Part shown: positions 1-14,300 of the stretch, piece by piece
Position numbering within the stretch: the stretch's first letter is position 1
How the letters are laid out: each line of letters opens with the position of its first letter
Assembly: GCA_028015205.1 (NCBI GenBank)
Contig: CM051517.1
Coordinates: forward strand, 38,823,135-38,887,134
Reading direction: 5' to 3'
Length of the DNA: 64,000 nt
DNA from: Mytilisepta virgata
Taxonomy: Eukaryota; Mollusca; Bivalvia; Mytilida; Mytilidae
Translations under genes and position numbers: made by a program
Notes under the pieces: model-generated
The model's database searches: none
Told to the model about the DNA's origin: nothing
Seen by the model: the letters and a program-made list of their open reading frames with translations, nothing else

Positions 1-467
1 TATGAAATATCTTATAAATTATATGAGATATCTTATAAACTATATAAGATATCTTATAAACTATATGAGATATCTTATATATTATATGAGATATCTTGAA
101 GTTATAATAAATAGTAAAACGGCTTGCCATATGTAAGAGCCCTTTTGCTGTACATTATTCTGGACAAACATAACGTGTAATTTGATAAGTAAACTGACTT
201 TAAAAGAACTAATATATTTCTTTTAATTACTCAATCCAGAAATTACATATACTTCGAAAGGCTTGGCCGTCAAGAATCCACAAAAAGAATTTCATTTCTA
301 GATATTATCAGTATAATAACCAAGATCGAAGATATCTTAACAAAATTAGTCCGATCTCTCATAAATACGTGTAGATAAGAGGGTGAGTACTGATACAAGG
401 AAATGTGATAAAGCGATTTATTTTCATGCATTTTCATTGGTTTACAAGAATGTGTTATTTTACTCGA

Positions 468-496
468 TCACCCGCTGGAAAAGAAACAGCGGGTGA
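468..496. repeat. Hairpin, 10 bp perfect stem
   Basis: TCACCCGCTG and CAGCGGGTGA pair perfectly around a 9-base loop. The same hairpin recurs in the other two tandem units at about 1693-1721 and 2920-2948. Confidence 0.85.
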
Positions 497-540
497 CAAT
501 TTTTATACTGCCACACGCACGTAAAATTCAAGACATTCAA

Positions 541-706
541 TATAATAAGATAAATAACAAATTTCTAAGAGGGCGACGGAGTATATTGTGCCCCTCTGAA
601 AACATTGTCAAACTCGGCTTCGCCTCGGTTGTCAATGTTTTCTCAGCGTTACAAAATGCTCCGTCACCCTCTTAGAATTGTGTTATTTATATAATATATG
701 TTTAAT
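541..706. repeat. Palindromic (foldback) MITE-like element inside each tandem unit
   Basis: Two arms of about 80 bases form an imperfect inverted repeat centred on the sequence GGCTTCGCC near 625. The arms start at CTAAGAGGG (565) and end at CCCTCTTAG (668-676), with AT-rich extensions on both sides. Copies occur at the same place in units two (about 1766-1931) and three (about 2993-3158), so the palindrome was present before the 1.2 kb unit was amplified. Confidence 0.75.
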
Positions 707-3679
707 GTAAATATGACTATCATATATGGCATAAATGAAACATTTCAGAAGATATCGGAATATAATAAGCTGGACAACATTCAATTTATATTTTCTGACA
801 TAAAAGTTGGATTTTATATTTCAGGCTATTTTCCATCTGCTTTTAGTCTCGGTTCTTTCGATCTTTATCATATGATATTTTACTTTTTTTTTGCGTATGT
901 TTTAAAATAAAATATCAAATTTTAATACTATGAGTTGCAAATTATTATTTTTTGTTTATCTTTTGTGAAAATTAATTTATGTGGTTGAATATACACATCG
1001 TTGAACAATTTAGAATAAGAAAATGCCAAATTCTGACCGTTGGTTGATGAGCTTTTGTCTAACTCTAATAATTTCTTTTTGTTGTTAATTTATTTTGGAG
1101 TTAGTTTTTTTTTATATTTTGTGGTTTCTGTTGAACATCTTCACATTTCATAGGAGGTCATTACGCCTTGCCGTACGTGCATATCCCAGGGTCGAAGGCT
1201 GTACTTCCCAAGTTTGTTATCTACTTAATATACCAGTAATAAAGTATATAAGATATCTTATAAACTATATAAGATATCTTATAAACTATATGAGATATCT
1301 TATATATTATATGAGATATCTTGAAGTTATAATAAATAGTAAAACGGCTTGCCATATGTAAGAGCCCTTTTGCTGTACATTATTCTGAACAAACATAACG
1401 TGAACTTTGATAAGTAAACTGACTTTAAAAGAACTAATATATTTCTTTTAATTACTCAATCCAGAAATTACATATACTTCGAAAGGCTTGGCCGTCAAGA
1501 ATCCACAAAAAGAATTTCATTTCTAGATATTATCAGTATAATAACCAAGATCGAAGATATCTTAACAAAATTAGTCCGATCTCTCATAAATACGTGTAGA
1601 TAAGAGGGTGAGTACTGATACAAGGAAATGTGATAAAGCGATTTATTTTCATGCATTTTCATTGGTTTACAAGAATGTGTTATTTTACTCGATCACCCGC
1701 TGGAAAAGAAACAGCGGGTGACAATTTTTATACTGCCACACGCACGTAAAATTCAAGACATTCAATATAATAAGATAAATAACAAATTTCTAAGAGGGCG
1801 ACGGAGTATATTGTACCCCTCTGAAAACATTGTCAAACTCGGCTTCGCCTCGGTTGTCAATGTTTTCTCAGCGTTACAAAATGCTCCGTCACCCTCTTAG
1901 AATTGTGTTATTTATATAATATATGTTTAATGTAAATATGACTATCATATATGGCATAAATGAAACATTTCAGAAGATATCGGAATATAATAAGCTGGAC
2001 AACATTCAATTTATATTTTCTGACATAAAAGTTTGATTTTATATTTCAGGCTATTTTCCATCTGCTTTTAGTCTCGGTTCTTTCGATCTTTATCATATGA
2101 TATTTTACTTTTTTTTTGCGTATGTTTTAAAATAAAATATCAAATTTTAATACTATGAGTTGCAAATTATTATTTTTTGTTTATCTTTTGTGAAAATTAA
2201 TTTATGTGGTTGAATATACACATCGTTGAACAATTTAGAATAAGAAAATGCCAAATTCTGACCGTTGGTTGATGAGCTTTTGTCTAACTCTAATAATTTC
2301 TTTTTGTTGTTAATTTATTTTGGAGTTAGTTTTTTTTTTTATATTTTGTGGTTTCTGTTGAACATCTTCACATTTCATAGGAGGTCATTACGCCTTGCCG
2401 TACGTGCATATCCCAGGGTCGAAGGCTGTACTTCCCAAGTTTGTTGTCTACTTAATATACCAGTAATAAAGTATATAAGATATCTTATAAACTATATAAG
2501 ATATCTTATAAACTATATGAGATATCTTATATATTATATGAGATATCTTGAAGTTATAATAAATAGTAAAACGGCTTGCCATATGTAAGAGCCCTTTTGC
2601 TGTACATTATTCTGAACAAACATAACGTGAACTTTGATAAGTAAACTGACTTTAAAAGAACTAATATATTTCTTTTAATTACTCAATCCAGAAATTACAT
2701 ATACTTCGAAAGGCTTGGCCGTCAAGAATCCACAAAAAGAATTTCATTTCTAGATATTATCAGTATAATAACCAAGATCGAAGATATCTTAACAAAATTA
2801 GTCCGATCTCTCATAAATACGTGTAGATAAGAGGGTGAGTACTGATACAAGGAAATGTGATAAAGCGATTTATTTTCATGCATTTTCATTGGTTTACAAG
2901 AATGTGTTATTTTACTCGATCACCCGCTGGAAAAGAAACAGCGGGTGACAATTTTTATACTGCCACACGCACGTAAAATTCAAGACATTCAATATAATAA
3001 GATAAATAACAAATTTCTAAGAGGGCGACGGAGTATATTGTACCCCTCTGAAAACATTGTCAAACTCGGCTTCGCCTCGGTTGTCAATGTTTTCTCAGCG
3101 TTACAAAATGCTCCGTCACCCTCTTAGAATTGTGTTATTTATATAATATATGTTTAATGTAAATATGACTATCATATATGGCATAAATGAAACATTTCAG
3201 AAGATATCGGAATATAATAAGCTGGACAACATTCAATTTATATTTTCTGACATAAAAGTTGGATTTTATATTTCAGGCTATTTTCCATCTGCTTTTAGTC
3301 TCGGTTCTTTCGATCTTTATCATATGATATTTACTTTTTTGCGTATGTTTTAAAATAAAATATCAAATTTTAATACTATGAGTTGCAAATTATTATTTGT
3401 GAAAATTAATTTATGTGGTTGAATATACACATCGTTGAACAATTTAGAATAAGAAAATGCCAAATTCTGACCGTTGGTTGATGAGCTTTTGTATAACTCT
3501 AATAATTTCTTTTTGTTGTTAATTTATTTTGGAGTTAGTTTTTTTTTTTTATATTTTGTGGTTTCTGTTGAACATCTTCACATTTCATAGGAGGTCATTA
3601 CGCCTTGCCGTACGTGCATATCCCAGGGTCGAAGGCTGTACTTCCCAAGTTTGTTGTCTACTTAATATACCAGTAATAA

Positions 3680-4452
3680 CAAATGTGGTACATATTCTCT
3701 GTTTATTTTCTGTGAATTTTCTGTTTAATGAACAGAAGGATGTTCGGGTGGATAATCTGGGCATCTTTTTAAAAACCTTAGCATTGCTTCCAGGTGGGTA
3801 GAGTGAAATAAGTTATTTTAATACTGGGACTATTATAACTAGTTAACTTAATAGTTATATTAGTCCCAGTGTAATAACTCTCTTGATTACTTGAACAATA
3901 TATCAAAATGTTTGGATGCGAACAGAGAATTCGTTCTGGAGACAAATATCATTTGATGCTTTTTTCAGTAGTTTTAAACCCGTCTTTTTTATAAAATTTG
4001 GTAGCCTGTATTTTTTTAAATACCTTCCTTTCCCAGAAAAAGTCATATCCAAAGAGTACGGATTCTTGTCGTATCCTTCGAGAATTCTTTCGAGTATTTC
4101 TTTTGTCTGGTTCCCTGTAGAAGATTGCCCGAGTCCATTGTATCTTGAGTAGATTCATAACAGATCAAGTTGACTTAAATTTCTGACGGTTGTGCAAGAA
4201 ATTTCGCAATACCTTATCTGACCTATTTCTTTCCTGTATAAGTCTAAAGTTCATAGTTTTCAGCGCCATTTGTGCAGAGGGTGTCTCTCTCTTCAGTAAT
4301 ACTAATAGCAATTCGCAAGTGTTCGTTGAAGCCAGTGACCGTAATCTGTAAGACTGCTTTCTTTTTTTCGTTTTTCGGACGAGAATTCAACTTTAACTTC
4401 GAAACTGTCTGAGAGGACAACCCAACTTTCAAAGAGAGGTTTTTTTCATAGT
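3680..4452. other. Mostly unique stretch between tandem array and CCCH/RWD/CHY gene
   Basis: This holds a 48 bp hairpin (3823-3870, arms beginning ACTGGGACTA) and one exon-like block on the minus strand (4024-4114, listed separately). The last ~200 bases are the probable 5' leader or promoter of the downstream gene. The run TTTTTTTCATAG ends one base before the ATG at 4453, so an upstream non-coding exon spliced onto 4452 is possible. Confidence 0.5.
4024..4114 (-). other. Exon-like block resembling the start of a Cys-loop receptor ligand-binding domain
   Basis: On the minus strand the sequence reads CTACAG, then an open 91-base block, then a donor-like GTATTT after AAG. One frame reads NQTKEILERILEGYDKNPYS followed by about ten more residues. 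Cys-loop (GABA/glycine-type) receptors begin their extracellular domain with a helix ending in I-L-x-x-L-L-x-G-Y-D-K, and often have an exon junction soon after. The resemblance is limited to this helix; the next conserved stretch is not seen, and a continuation would run into the 1.2 kb tandem array. It may be a relic exon or chance. Confidence 0.25.
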
Positions 4453-5313
4453 ATGCTCAATTCCTCAAAAGCTATTTGTCATTTTTACAAAAGCTCAAGA
4501 GGTTGCAAATTTGGGACTAACTGTCGTTACTTGCACAGTCTTCCACAAGATTTTTCTATTGATACAGAAAATAGTGATGGAATACTAAATATAAGCAAGG
4601 TAAAACCCTCCGCTCAAGAAGAACCTATTATTTACTCTGAGGTTGACAAATCAATTAATCAACATGAAGCAGTAAAGGTCATAAGTTTAGCTTCCAAACA
4701 AAACTTCACTCGCAAACATTTAAAGGTTTGCCAATATTTTTATAAATATGGAAATTGTAAATTTGGAGATAAGTGCAGATTTGTACATACAGAAAATGAC
4801 CAACAAGTCGAACCAGTTGAAGTCTTTGAAAGTGGAGACATCCACGGTGCATCTGCAACTGATGTTGGAAAATTACACAGACAAGAGTCATCAGTAAATG
4901 AAAAGAAGGATGTAAATCGTAAACCCAGGAGAAAACCTGTTTGTCAGTTTTATAGGGCTGGACATTGTAAGAAAGGTAATGACTGTAAATTTCGTCATGT
5001 TGGAAAGAGTGATATTATATTCGGGCAAGATTCCAGAATTGCAAAGGAAGAAGAGATATCTCCTCAAGCAGATGTGGAGTCATCCAGTGAAGTTGAAAAA
5101 GCAGTGAAAAGTGTAACAAAGTTACCACCAATAGGAAATATCATCAGAGAACTGAAGAGAAGTTCTGCTACAGATGAGGAAGTAATGGCACTGCGATCAA
5201 TTGAAATACAGCAAGTACGAAAGCGATTTCCAAAGGACAAATTAACAGAACTAACCGAGGTTAATGAAGAAACTGTTTTCCAGTTGTCTTTTTCTTCAAC
5301 TGACCCTGACTGG
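4453..5313 (+). CDS. Exon 1 of the CCCH/RWD/CHY gene (three CCCH fingers and RWD start)
   Basis: This exon encodes residues 1-287. The ATG at 4453 is taken as the start because the first CCCH finger follows after eight residues. The frame stays open past the donor (GTATGT at 5314) to a stop near 5373, but the splice is preferred: exon 2 continues the RWD motif as DPDW-PYDVKLFEL, whereas the read-through peptide resembles nothing. Confidence 0.88.
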
Positions 5314-8300
5314 GTATGTTCTTTTGCATTTCTATCCAAAAAATCTTCTTACATGTATATGAAAACAAATTAAAAGGGATATGAATTACAGATACATGTA
5401 TATATGTTCATAATACAACATCGTGATGGCATATCAGGTACTAAATGATAACACTTGTTAATAGATGAATAATGTATAAAAGAATAAACATTAGTAAATG
5501 CCATACATGTATTAAATTAACTAATTATGCAGATGTATCATCAATGTAAAAATCAGTTTTGTCAAACTACATTTAAGTTGTTATTTCAATCTTTTGTATA
5601 TTTTTGTCCCGAAACTTAGTTTATGTACATAATGTGTTTTGATATTTTCTTTTCAGCCATATGATGTGAAGCTATTTGAACTCAAGATTGTATTTCCAAA
5701 GAAATACCCACTTAAGGTACATCTCAAACTTATAATGAACTGACTTGTGCAATTTTGATCATAAAAAATATTAGCATTTACAAAAAATAAAATATATATT
5801 ATTTTTATAAATAACCAAAGAGGATAATATGTATAATTTCAGATTCTTATAGAAAATTATAAATAAAATTAAAAGTTATTCATAATGATAAAGTGGTTAA
5901 CTACCTGTACATTTACACACATTTAATAATTATATAGATTAATATATGACCTAGTCTGAAATGGATTAGGTCATATATTAATTTGGTTATTATATGCTGT
6001 ATTAAGTACGTATGTGTGAATGCAACCTGCCTGATATGGCCATATCAGACTGACCATGTGATGCACCTGGTCTGATAGAGCACTTGTATGATGTGGAAAT
6101 ATGGGTTATTCACTTTAGTCATGACATATATGCAAAACAATTATATTTAGTACTAAGTATATAATAATAAATAATATGAACATTGTACATGTAAATACAA
6201 TGTACAAGCATATGTATTTTGAGTGTATTATGAATATATATTTTTTTAACAGCCAATGACAATAGATCTGCCACAAGAACAAAATTTACCAGAAACTGTA
6301 AGAAGGTGAGTCTAAATATGCAAAACCAAAAAATATGACAGCGAGTAAGATATTTAATGGTGAGTAACAACCTATAAATTACCAGTTTGTATGCTGAATA
6401 AGCATGAAACAATTATTGCTGTGCATTTATATTTTTACAGTGAAAACAGTCTTTCAATTTATGATTTTTTTGGAGGAGATGATGAAAATTATAATTGTTA
6501 ACCATTTCTTTAATAAACTTAGCCAGATGTTTGTGCATTTACATCTCCAAACATGTTACCACTATTTTATTTGGTTTCTGACAAGTTTATATTTGATAAA
6601 TTCTTTTCTTAATAGTTTTGTGCAGTTTTTATACGACCGCAAAATTTTTGCGGTCGTATATTGGTATGACGTTGGCGTCGTCGGCGTCGTCCGAAGACAT
6701 TTGGTTTTCGCACTATAACTTTAGTATAAGTTAATAGAAATGGTTTTGGTCCCAAGAGTTTAAGAATTAGGTTCCAAAAAAGGGCCCAATAAGCATTTTT
6801 CTTGTTTGGTTATTATCTTGGTGTAAGGGAGGTAATCCAAACACATTTAAAGTAAAATGTTGTGTATGATTCGATTACCTCCCTCACACTGCTTGTAAAT
6901 TATGTATAAAGAAATGTAGATTGTCTTGGGGTGATTTATAGCTGTTAGTTTATTTTTAGAAGTTACTATTAATTAATATTAAATTTGTCCATATGTCATT
7001 TTCTATTTTAAGACTTTTATGATATATTTAAATGGGTAATTATGTTTGCAAACTCCATGAGAAATTTGAATAGGGATTATGACCATATCTTGAGGGAAAG
7101 AATTTTTTTTTTGGAAAAAGGGAAAGGGGGGGGGGGGGGGGTAAATAAGAAATTGTGTGGGGGGGGGGCAATTTTTTCTCATTTCAGATTTCAGAAATTA
7201 AAAATAAAATGTCTTCAAATTTTTATTTTGCAAAACAAAGGGTGGTGAGGGGGGTACAATGATTTTTTTTTTGGGAGGGGGGGGGGGGGGTCAGTACGCA
7301 ACAGCATAGTGTATTGCAAAAAAGCAAAAAAGGGGTTAAATTTTTTTTTTTGGGGGGGGGAGGGGTCAATTCGCAACAGCATATTGTATTGCACAAAAAG
7401 CAAAAAATTGAATATAAATTCAAATCATATGTCCAATTCTAAGTTCTTTGACTACAGTTATTCTGTGTCAGAAACCTATTATGTGTCAAATATTTAATTA
7501 CAATCCAAATTCAGACCTGTATCAAGCGTGAATATTGTGTCCATTTTTGCCCCAACTGTTCAGGGTTGGACCTCTGCGGTCGTATCCAGCTGCGCTCAGC
7601 GAAGCAATTTATTAAGATTTATTTTAATTTCAGATATGTTGAGATATCTATTCAGGAGTGGATTGAAAAAAAAGACAAACAAAATGTTGAGCGAGGTGTT
7701 ATTGTTATGGAATTCAGGCCATTTTTGAAATGGCTTGACAGAAATTTAGAAGACATTGTGACAGAAGGGTTAAAGCAGGTATATTTTATGGTTATATACA
7801 TTAACATTTACATCTTAAATTGTTTATTTTTTTTACAAATCATTTCAGTTTTTGTTTTGAGAGTCATCTGCATGCATTGAATTGAGTTTAAATCTAAAAT
7901 CTATTTTGCAGCTCCAAAGAGAAATGATAGCAAAAGCTGCAGGATTAGAATTCATTCCAGCCAGTCAACTGAAAAAGGAAGCTGTCAATATACCAGTAGA
8001 TGATGGCAGTGATGAAACAGGAAGTGACACAGAACAAGAAGATAGGGGGTTTACAGTTTACAAGAAGGATAAAGTAGAAGAAGTTTACACAGGGCCAGGA
8101 GAATTTTCTGAAAATAGTGATGATGAGGATGAATTTGAAGGTATGAAGTTTATTAGTCAGTAAGGTATATGTAATATTATAGTCAGATATTGGAGTCCAT
8201 TTATAAAATTTATTTTTAATATTGGCTTATAATGCAAAATTTGTGATGAGAACTGATAGAAGAGTACAAAATATATAATAACATAAATTAAAAAATAACT

Positions 8301-11300
8301 GCAGTTCTTTTGGTGAACTAAAATAATTAAATTTTTATACAACCGCAAAATTTTTGCGGTCGTATATTGGTATGACGTTGGCGTTGTTGTCGTCGGCGTC
8401 TCCGTCGTCGGTGTCGTCGTCTGAAGACATTTGGTTTTCGCACTATAACTTTAGTATAAGTTAATAGAAATCTATGAAATTTAAACACAAGGTTTATGAC
8501 CACAAAAGGAAGGTTGGGATTGATTTTGGGAGGTTTGGTCCCAACAGTTTAAGAATTGGGGGCCAAAAAAGGGCCCAATAAGCATTTTTCTTGGTTTTCG
8601 CACAATAACTCTAGTATAAGTAAATAGAAATCTATGAAATTTTAACACAAGGTTTATGACCATTTTTTGGAGTTTTGATCCCAACAGTTTAGGAATTAGG
8701 GGCTAAAAAAGGGCCCAAATAAGCATTTTTCTTGGTTTTTGCACAATAACTTTAGTATAAGTAAATAGAAATCTATGATATTAGCTTGGTGTAAGGGAGG
8801 TAATCCAAACACATTTAAAGTAAAATATTGTGTATGATTCAATTATGTATAAAAAAATGTAGATTGTCTTGGGGTGATTTATAGCTGTCAATTTATTTTT
8901 AGAAGTTACTATTAATTAATATTAATTTTAGCCATATGTCATTTTCTATTTTAAGACTTCAATGATGTATTTAAATTGGTAATTATGTTTGCAAACTCCA
9001 TGAGAAATTTGAATACGGATTATGACCTTATCTTGAGGGAAAGAATTTTTTTTTGGAAAAAGGAAAGGTGGAGGGGGGAGGGGGGGGTGAAAATTTAGGG
9101 GGTAAATAAGAAATTGTGGGGGGGGGGGACAATTTTTTCTCATTTCAGATTTCAGAAATTAAAAAGAAAATTTCTTCAAACATTTTTTTTTGCAAAAAAG
9201 GGTTGGGGGGGGGGGGGGGGGGTACAATAAGTTTTTTTTTTTTTTTTTGGGGGGGGGGGGGGGGGTCAATACGCAATAACATAGTGTATTATTTTCTCAT
9301 TTCATATTTCGTAAATTAAATAGAAGATTTAAATTTTTTTTTAGGAAGAAAAGGGTGGGGGGGGGGGTTACAATAAATTTTATTGTTTTTTGGGGATTTT
9401 TTGGGGATGGGGGTTAATGTGCAACTTCATAGTGTATTGCACAAAAGCTAAAAAAGTGGTAAATTTTTTTTTTTTTGGGGGGGGGGGGAGGGGGGCAATT
9501 CTCCACAGCATATTGTATTGCACAAGAAGCAAAAAATTGAATATAAATTCAAATCATATGACCAATTCTAAGTTCTTTGATATCAGCTATTCTGTGTCAG
9601 AAACCTATTATGTGTCAAATATTTAAAGAAATTTTCAATTGCACAGTATTGCGCAATAGCAAGAAATTGATATGTGTGCCCTGTTATCAAAACTTTATTA
9701 TTAACAAATTCCATTGGAAATTTGCCAATAACTTTAGTTTAATGAACTTCATTTGAAATTTGCCAATATAAAATGTGCTGATGAAGCTTTTTTGTTTATC
9801 TCATCTTAACTGCTTTTAAATTATGTATATTTAAAATTTGCCATCCATGACTATGATGTTATTTTCTATTTTAATACGTTTATGGTGTATTTAAATGGGC
9901 TGTTATGGTTGCAAAGTTTAAAGAAATTGTTGGGGGGGGGGATTTGAAAACAAAATTTAGCGGGTGTAAATGAGAAATTGGGAATGGGGTTAATTTTTTT
10001 CTCATTTCATATTGCATAAATTTAAAAAGATAATTTCAAATTTTTTTAGCAAAAAAAGGGGAGGGGGCTTACAATAAATTTTATTGTTTTTTTGGGGGGT
10101 TTTTTTGGGATGGGTTGGTCAATGCGCAACTTCATAGTGTATTGCACAAAAGCTACAAAAGGGGTAAATTTTTTTTGGGGGGGGAGGGGGGGCTATTCAG
10201 GGTTCAACATCTGCGGTCGTATCTAGCTGCGCCAGCGGAGCATTTTATTCCTTCTAATATAATATTAAAAACATGTAGTAGATCTATATAATTTATCCTG
10301 CCTTAATATTGTCACTAATTAGATATTCATATATATAAATATTTTGTCTGAATTACTTATTACAGACCCATCTTCTAAGAAGGAAGTGGGTGTGACAGAA
10401 ACAGAAGTCAGAGGTACAGAAGTAAGGCTAAGAAATCTCCAGCTTAGAGAATCTGCATCAACCCTGGTTTTCCAACAGATCAAAGTAATAATACAGTGCA
10501 GTCGATGCCACAATAGGCTTGATATTACAACTCCTCCAAACCAAGTAAATGCTGTTTCCTGTCAGAAATGTAACCAGTCACAGTTGGTGAATTTTAGAGC
10601 TGCCATGGTACATCAGTTCTCATCCGTGATTGGTTATTTGGATTTAGAAGGTTGTACACCATTTGACCTTGTCATGCAGGATTGCCATTTCAAAATAGGA
10701 TGTATAGAGTGTTCAAAAGAGACTTTAGTTAAGGTAAAGAAATTTGATATACTTAGAGAAAAGAACACAAATGTGAAATTTAGTTACTTTGGATTCATTA
10801 ATATTCGTTGTATACCAATTTTCATGGTTTTCGTGTGTTCCAGTTAACCACGAATTTAAATATTTAACGAAAAATAATATCTTTACTTATAAAGATTAAA
10901 TGCACTGAAGTTTGAAACCACAGAGTTTTGATGTACTTATCCGAGACAACATCGAACAATTGCATTTTTACAGCATGTACTTGGAATTATTTGTGTAATT
11001 TTGTCTTTGGTAACGAATAAACGCTCAAACAATTTTCTTTAAAATTATCTTGACTGTAAATTGTCGCAGAATTCACTTCCGTTTTTTGTATTCAAACATT
11101 CAAGAAAAATATTAATCCTAAGTAGGCCTAAACAATACAGACTTTCTCATAAATTACAGTAAAAACATCTTGTAAAACATTATTGGTCGTAATCGGATTA
11201 AAGATATGTATGTATATGCCCTGAGATATTTCGTGACAAGTGATTGCAATTATGTCAATACATATTTCACACCTGATTACAAGTAAATAATTACAGATTT

Positions 11301-14300
11301 TGTTAATCTTGTTAAATTTATGACAAATCTGAAGAATCTGTTTGTTAGACTTTTGTTTTATAAGCACTTAAAATCACTACTTTACTGTACAATATTAAAG
11401 TCTGATCGGCACGTTTTGTCTCAGTATTTTCATGATATCTGATGTACCAAGCCGCGAATTTCAGTATTTCAACAACATTTTATATTTTTTCTAAGCCAGC
11501 AAACCACGAATTTCATATCCCACAAAATGCCTTTTTTTCTCTATCCAGGAAAATTGGTATCCACGAAAATAAATGAAATCCACAATATATACTTATAATA
11601 TACCATACAAAAAGGAATCAGAATGTATATTTCAGTGCTTTTATTACACATACATAAGGTGTTTCAGATGATTGTGTATTTGATAGAGAATTGGTTAACT
11701 GATTTGATTTGACTTGAATAGAAATATGATAGTACAGTGGTAAATTGGTCTTAATCTTGTTTACATGTATATGGAATTTACTATAAATAACAAATATATG
11801 GAAAAAATGGTAAACAAATTTATTTTATAAAGGAAACGTGCTATGATAATAATCAATCAACAAATGGAATTCTGAATCCGGAGTTTGTCAGTTGTTACGA
11901 TTTTTCTCTCCTTCGAATATCCCTTTGGTATTTCTTGACTTTACTATGTGCTGAAACAATAGTCAATATTTGATTTAATAACAATTATCAAACAATTGAT
12001 GGTTCTTATATTCACTTTATTAGGGCCTTCCTCCTGGTCAGTTGATGGAGGTGTCATGTCACACATGTCATAAAAAGATGAAAACAGCTGCTGATTCTGC
12101 AAAATTTACTGAACTTCAGTCATCTGCAGTTGATAAGGGTAGGTGCATGTTAAATGTGTGCTCAGAACAAGACTTAGAACATTTTGCGTCTGTTTAGTTA
12201 GAACTAGTTTTTTTTTATATATAAAGGAAAAATGATGGTTAAATTGCATTTTCCAGGGATGAAAATATTTAAAAATGCAGATCTTCTAGGAAGTATTTAT
12301 TATAGGATTAAATATGATTTTGTATGAGTTTATCGATGTGTAAACTCGGCCGACTCACAATCTAAATAAAGGTCGAAGGACTATATGAGTGAAAAGACCG
12401 AGTTTACAAATTGATAAACTCATACAAAATTGTATTTAATCCTTATAATTCCATTTCAAACATCGAAAAGTTGTTCCTAACCAAAATAAAAAAAAAACTT
12501 TGCCCTTTTCAGTCGACATTCATCTAGAATCTGGTACTTTTTTGGCAGCTGAGCAATTGAATAAAAAAGTCAACAAAGTCATTTACAAATCGAAAAAACA
12601 AGGAAACTTACGTTTTGATAGATTTGAACATAATCTGAAGTGTACAGAATCCACGCAATGTCCGATTTTTTCGTTTGAAGAATCCAACTTGCATTGTTAA
12701 CAAATATTACGTTGCAATCTTGACTGTGACGTCCGTGCAGCAACTTTTCGCCGAATTTTTGAAAACACAATTTTCATCAATTTTTAAACCATTTCTCATT
12801 AAATTTTAACTATTATTGTCAGTATCATCCGTAAAATTTATTCTTTTACAGCATTCTTCACATTTAATGTCTCATTTGAAACTTTAAATAATTATGAAAG
12901 TGCATGAATATACTTGCCAAATACGGGTTTATCGATGTATAAACTTTTATGATTTTGCCCTTACGACCAATGAAATTCTTGTATTTTGTCATATGCAAAT
13001 TAAAATGGAATTATATAGATTTATAGGGAAATATAGAGATAGCCATGTTTACAACCAACAGATTGTTTTCTTTTTATTGTTAGTATGAGCAAACTCACCT
13101 AATACTTTGTGAAATTTAAGTCTAAATAAAGAATTGATGTATTTTCTTTTATATTACTGTTTTCATTTAATTTAAGCTCTGTTTCCATGCTTATTTTAAT
13201 GTTGAGATTTTCAACTCCGTAATAGATCTAGATTTGTTCTTTTTCTAAAAGTTTAAGAAAGATAATTAAACATGCATGTATTGCATTAACAGATTAAATT
13301 AACCATATCAGTAAAAGTTATTTGAAAAGAAAAACAGAATTCCAGTGACTAGGCTTGAATTAGAATTGTAACTAAGTATCTTTAGTATGAACTATGTGTT
13401 TATTTTCATCTTGCAGGTGATGTAGTAAATATTCCTGTTATGAGAATAAAAAAGATACCAAAAGACCCTAGGATACTACTTGGGAGTCCACTTCCTGATA
13501 ATGGTACATGTAAACATTACAGAAAAAGTTTTAGATGGTTTAGGTAAGTGTATTACTTCTTTTGACAGTAACACTACTGGTAGATTGGAACAGCAGATTG
13601 ACATATTTCACCACATATTTGGTAAGCTGTGTTACGAAAATCAATTAGAGTTTGTGGAATTTATTTCATTGATTTGTGAAAATATACTGTATTTGGAACA
13701 CAGACTAAAACAGCAAACAACATACAATGCATTCCATAATAAACAATTTTAGTAATAGAGCAGTACAAATTATTTAAAATTATACAATTGAAAGAAATTT
13801 TTTGGTGAAAGGACATGAATAGAAATTATATATATGTGCCATGATGCTTGGGTAACTGATGATGAATTGTTTTATAGAGATATCAAAGGATACAATTATC
13901 ATTTATTTGGGTTTGGATTCAATCTAATAATCTAACAAGTTACTACAGAATTTTTGTGTCAGACAATAGTGCTACATTCTTTAAAAGGTAAAAATTTGAA
14001 ATACTATTGACTTGTATGTATTGCAGATTCCCATGCTGTGGAAAGTGTTACCCATGTGATTTGTGTCATGAAGACAAAGAAGACCATGAAATGACGTTGG
14101 CTAATAGGATGATATGTGGACACTGTTGTAAGGAACAGGTAGGAATGATTGAGAGACATTTTAACCATATTTAACAACAGATAAAATCTATTTATTAGTT
14201 TGACAATGTACTTCAGGCAGATGAGCAGGTGGCTCCAAACAATGATGAAAAAAATCTAGGTTGCCATTAATTTACATTGCATTTCTTGTTTCTTGTTTCT

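Larger units (their letters stand above)
1..3679. repeat. Tandem array of ~1.226 kb units (three copies)
   Basis: Three head-to-tail units lie at about 1-1225, 1226-2452 and 2453-3679; matching points are offset by 1225 and 1227 bp. The copies differ by scattered single bases and a few small deletions in the third, so the array is young or homogenised. The window opens inside the array, so the true copy number is unknown. Each unit contains a 21 bp AT-rich minisatellite with the palindrome AGATATCT (1-95, 1245-1320, 2472-2547), a 10 bp-stem hairpin and a larger palindrome. The array ends at 3679, where the third unit lacks the minisatellite and unique sequence follows. The small ORFs in it repeat with the array and show no protein family; I do not call them genes. 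Confidence 0.93.

Noticed and set aside
493..3801. Repeated small ORFs (MTIFILPHARK..., MELVFF..., MFNVNM...) in the first 3.8 kb
   Set aside because: They recur only because the 1.2 kb unit is tandem. They overlap hairpins, are interrupted in some copies and show no protein family.
4244..4432. 62-codon minus-strand ORF facing the CHY gene (divergent promoter candidate)
   Set aside because: No recognisable family and no supporting splice or promoter signal; it overlaps the expected leader of the plus-strand gene.
7042..9626. ORFs with poly-Gly/poly-Pro/poly-Phe runs
   Set aside because: Translations of poly-G, poly-C and poly-T tracts inside the family 1 mobile elements.
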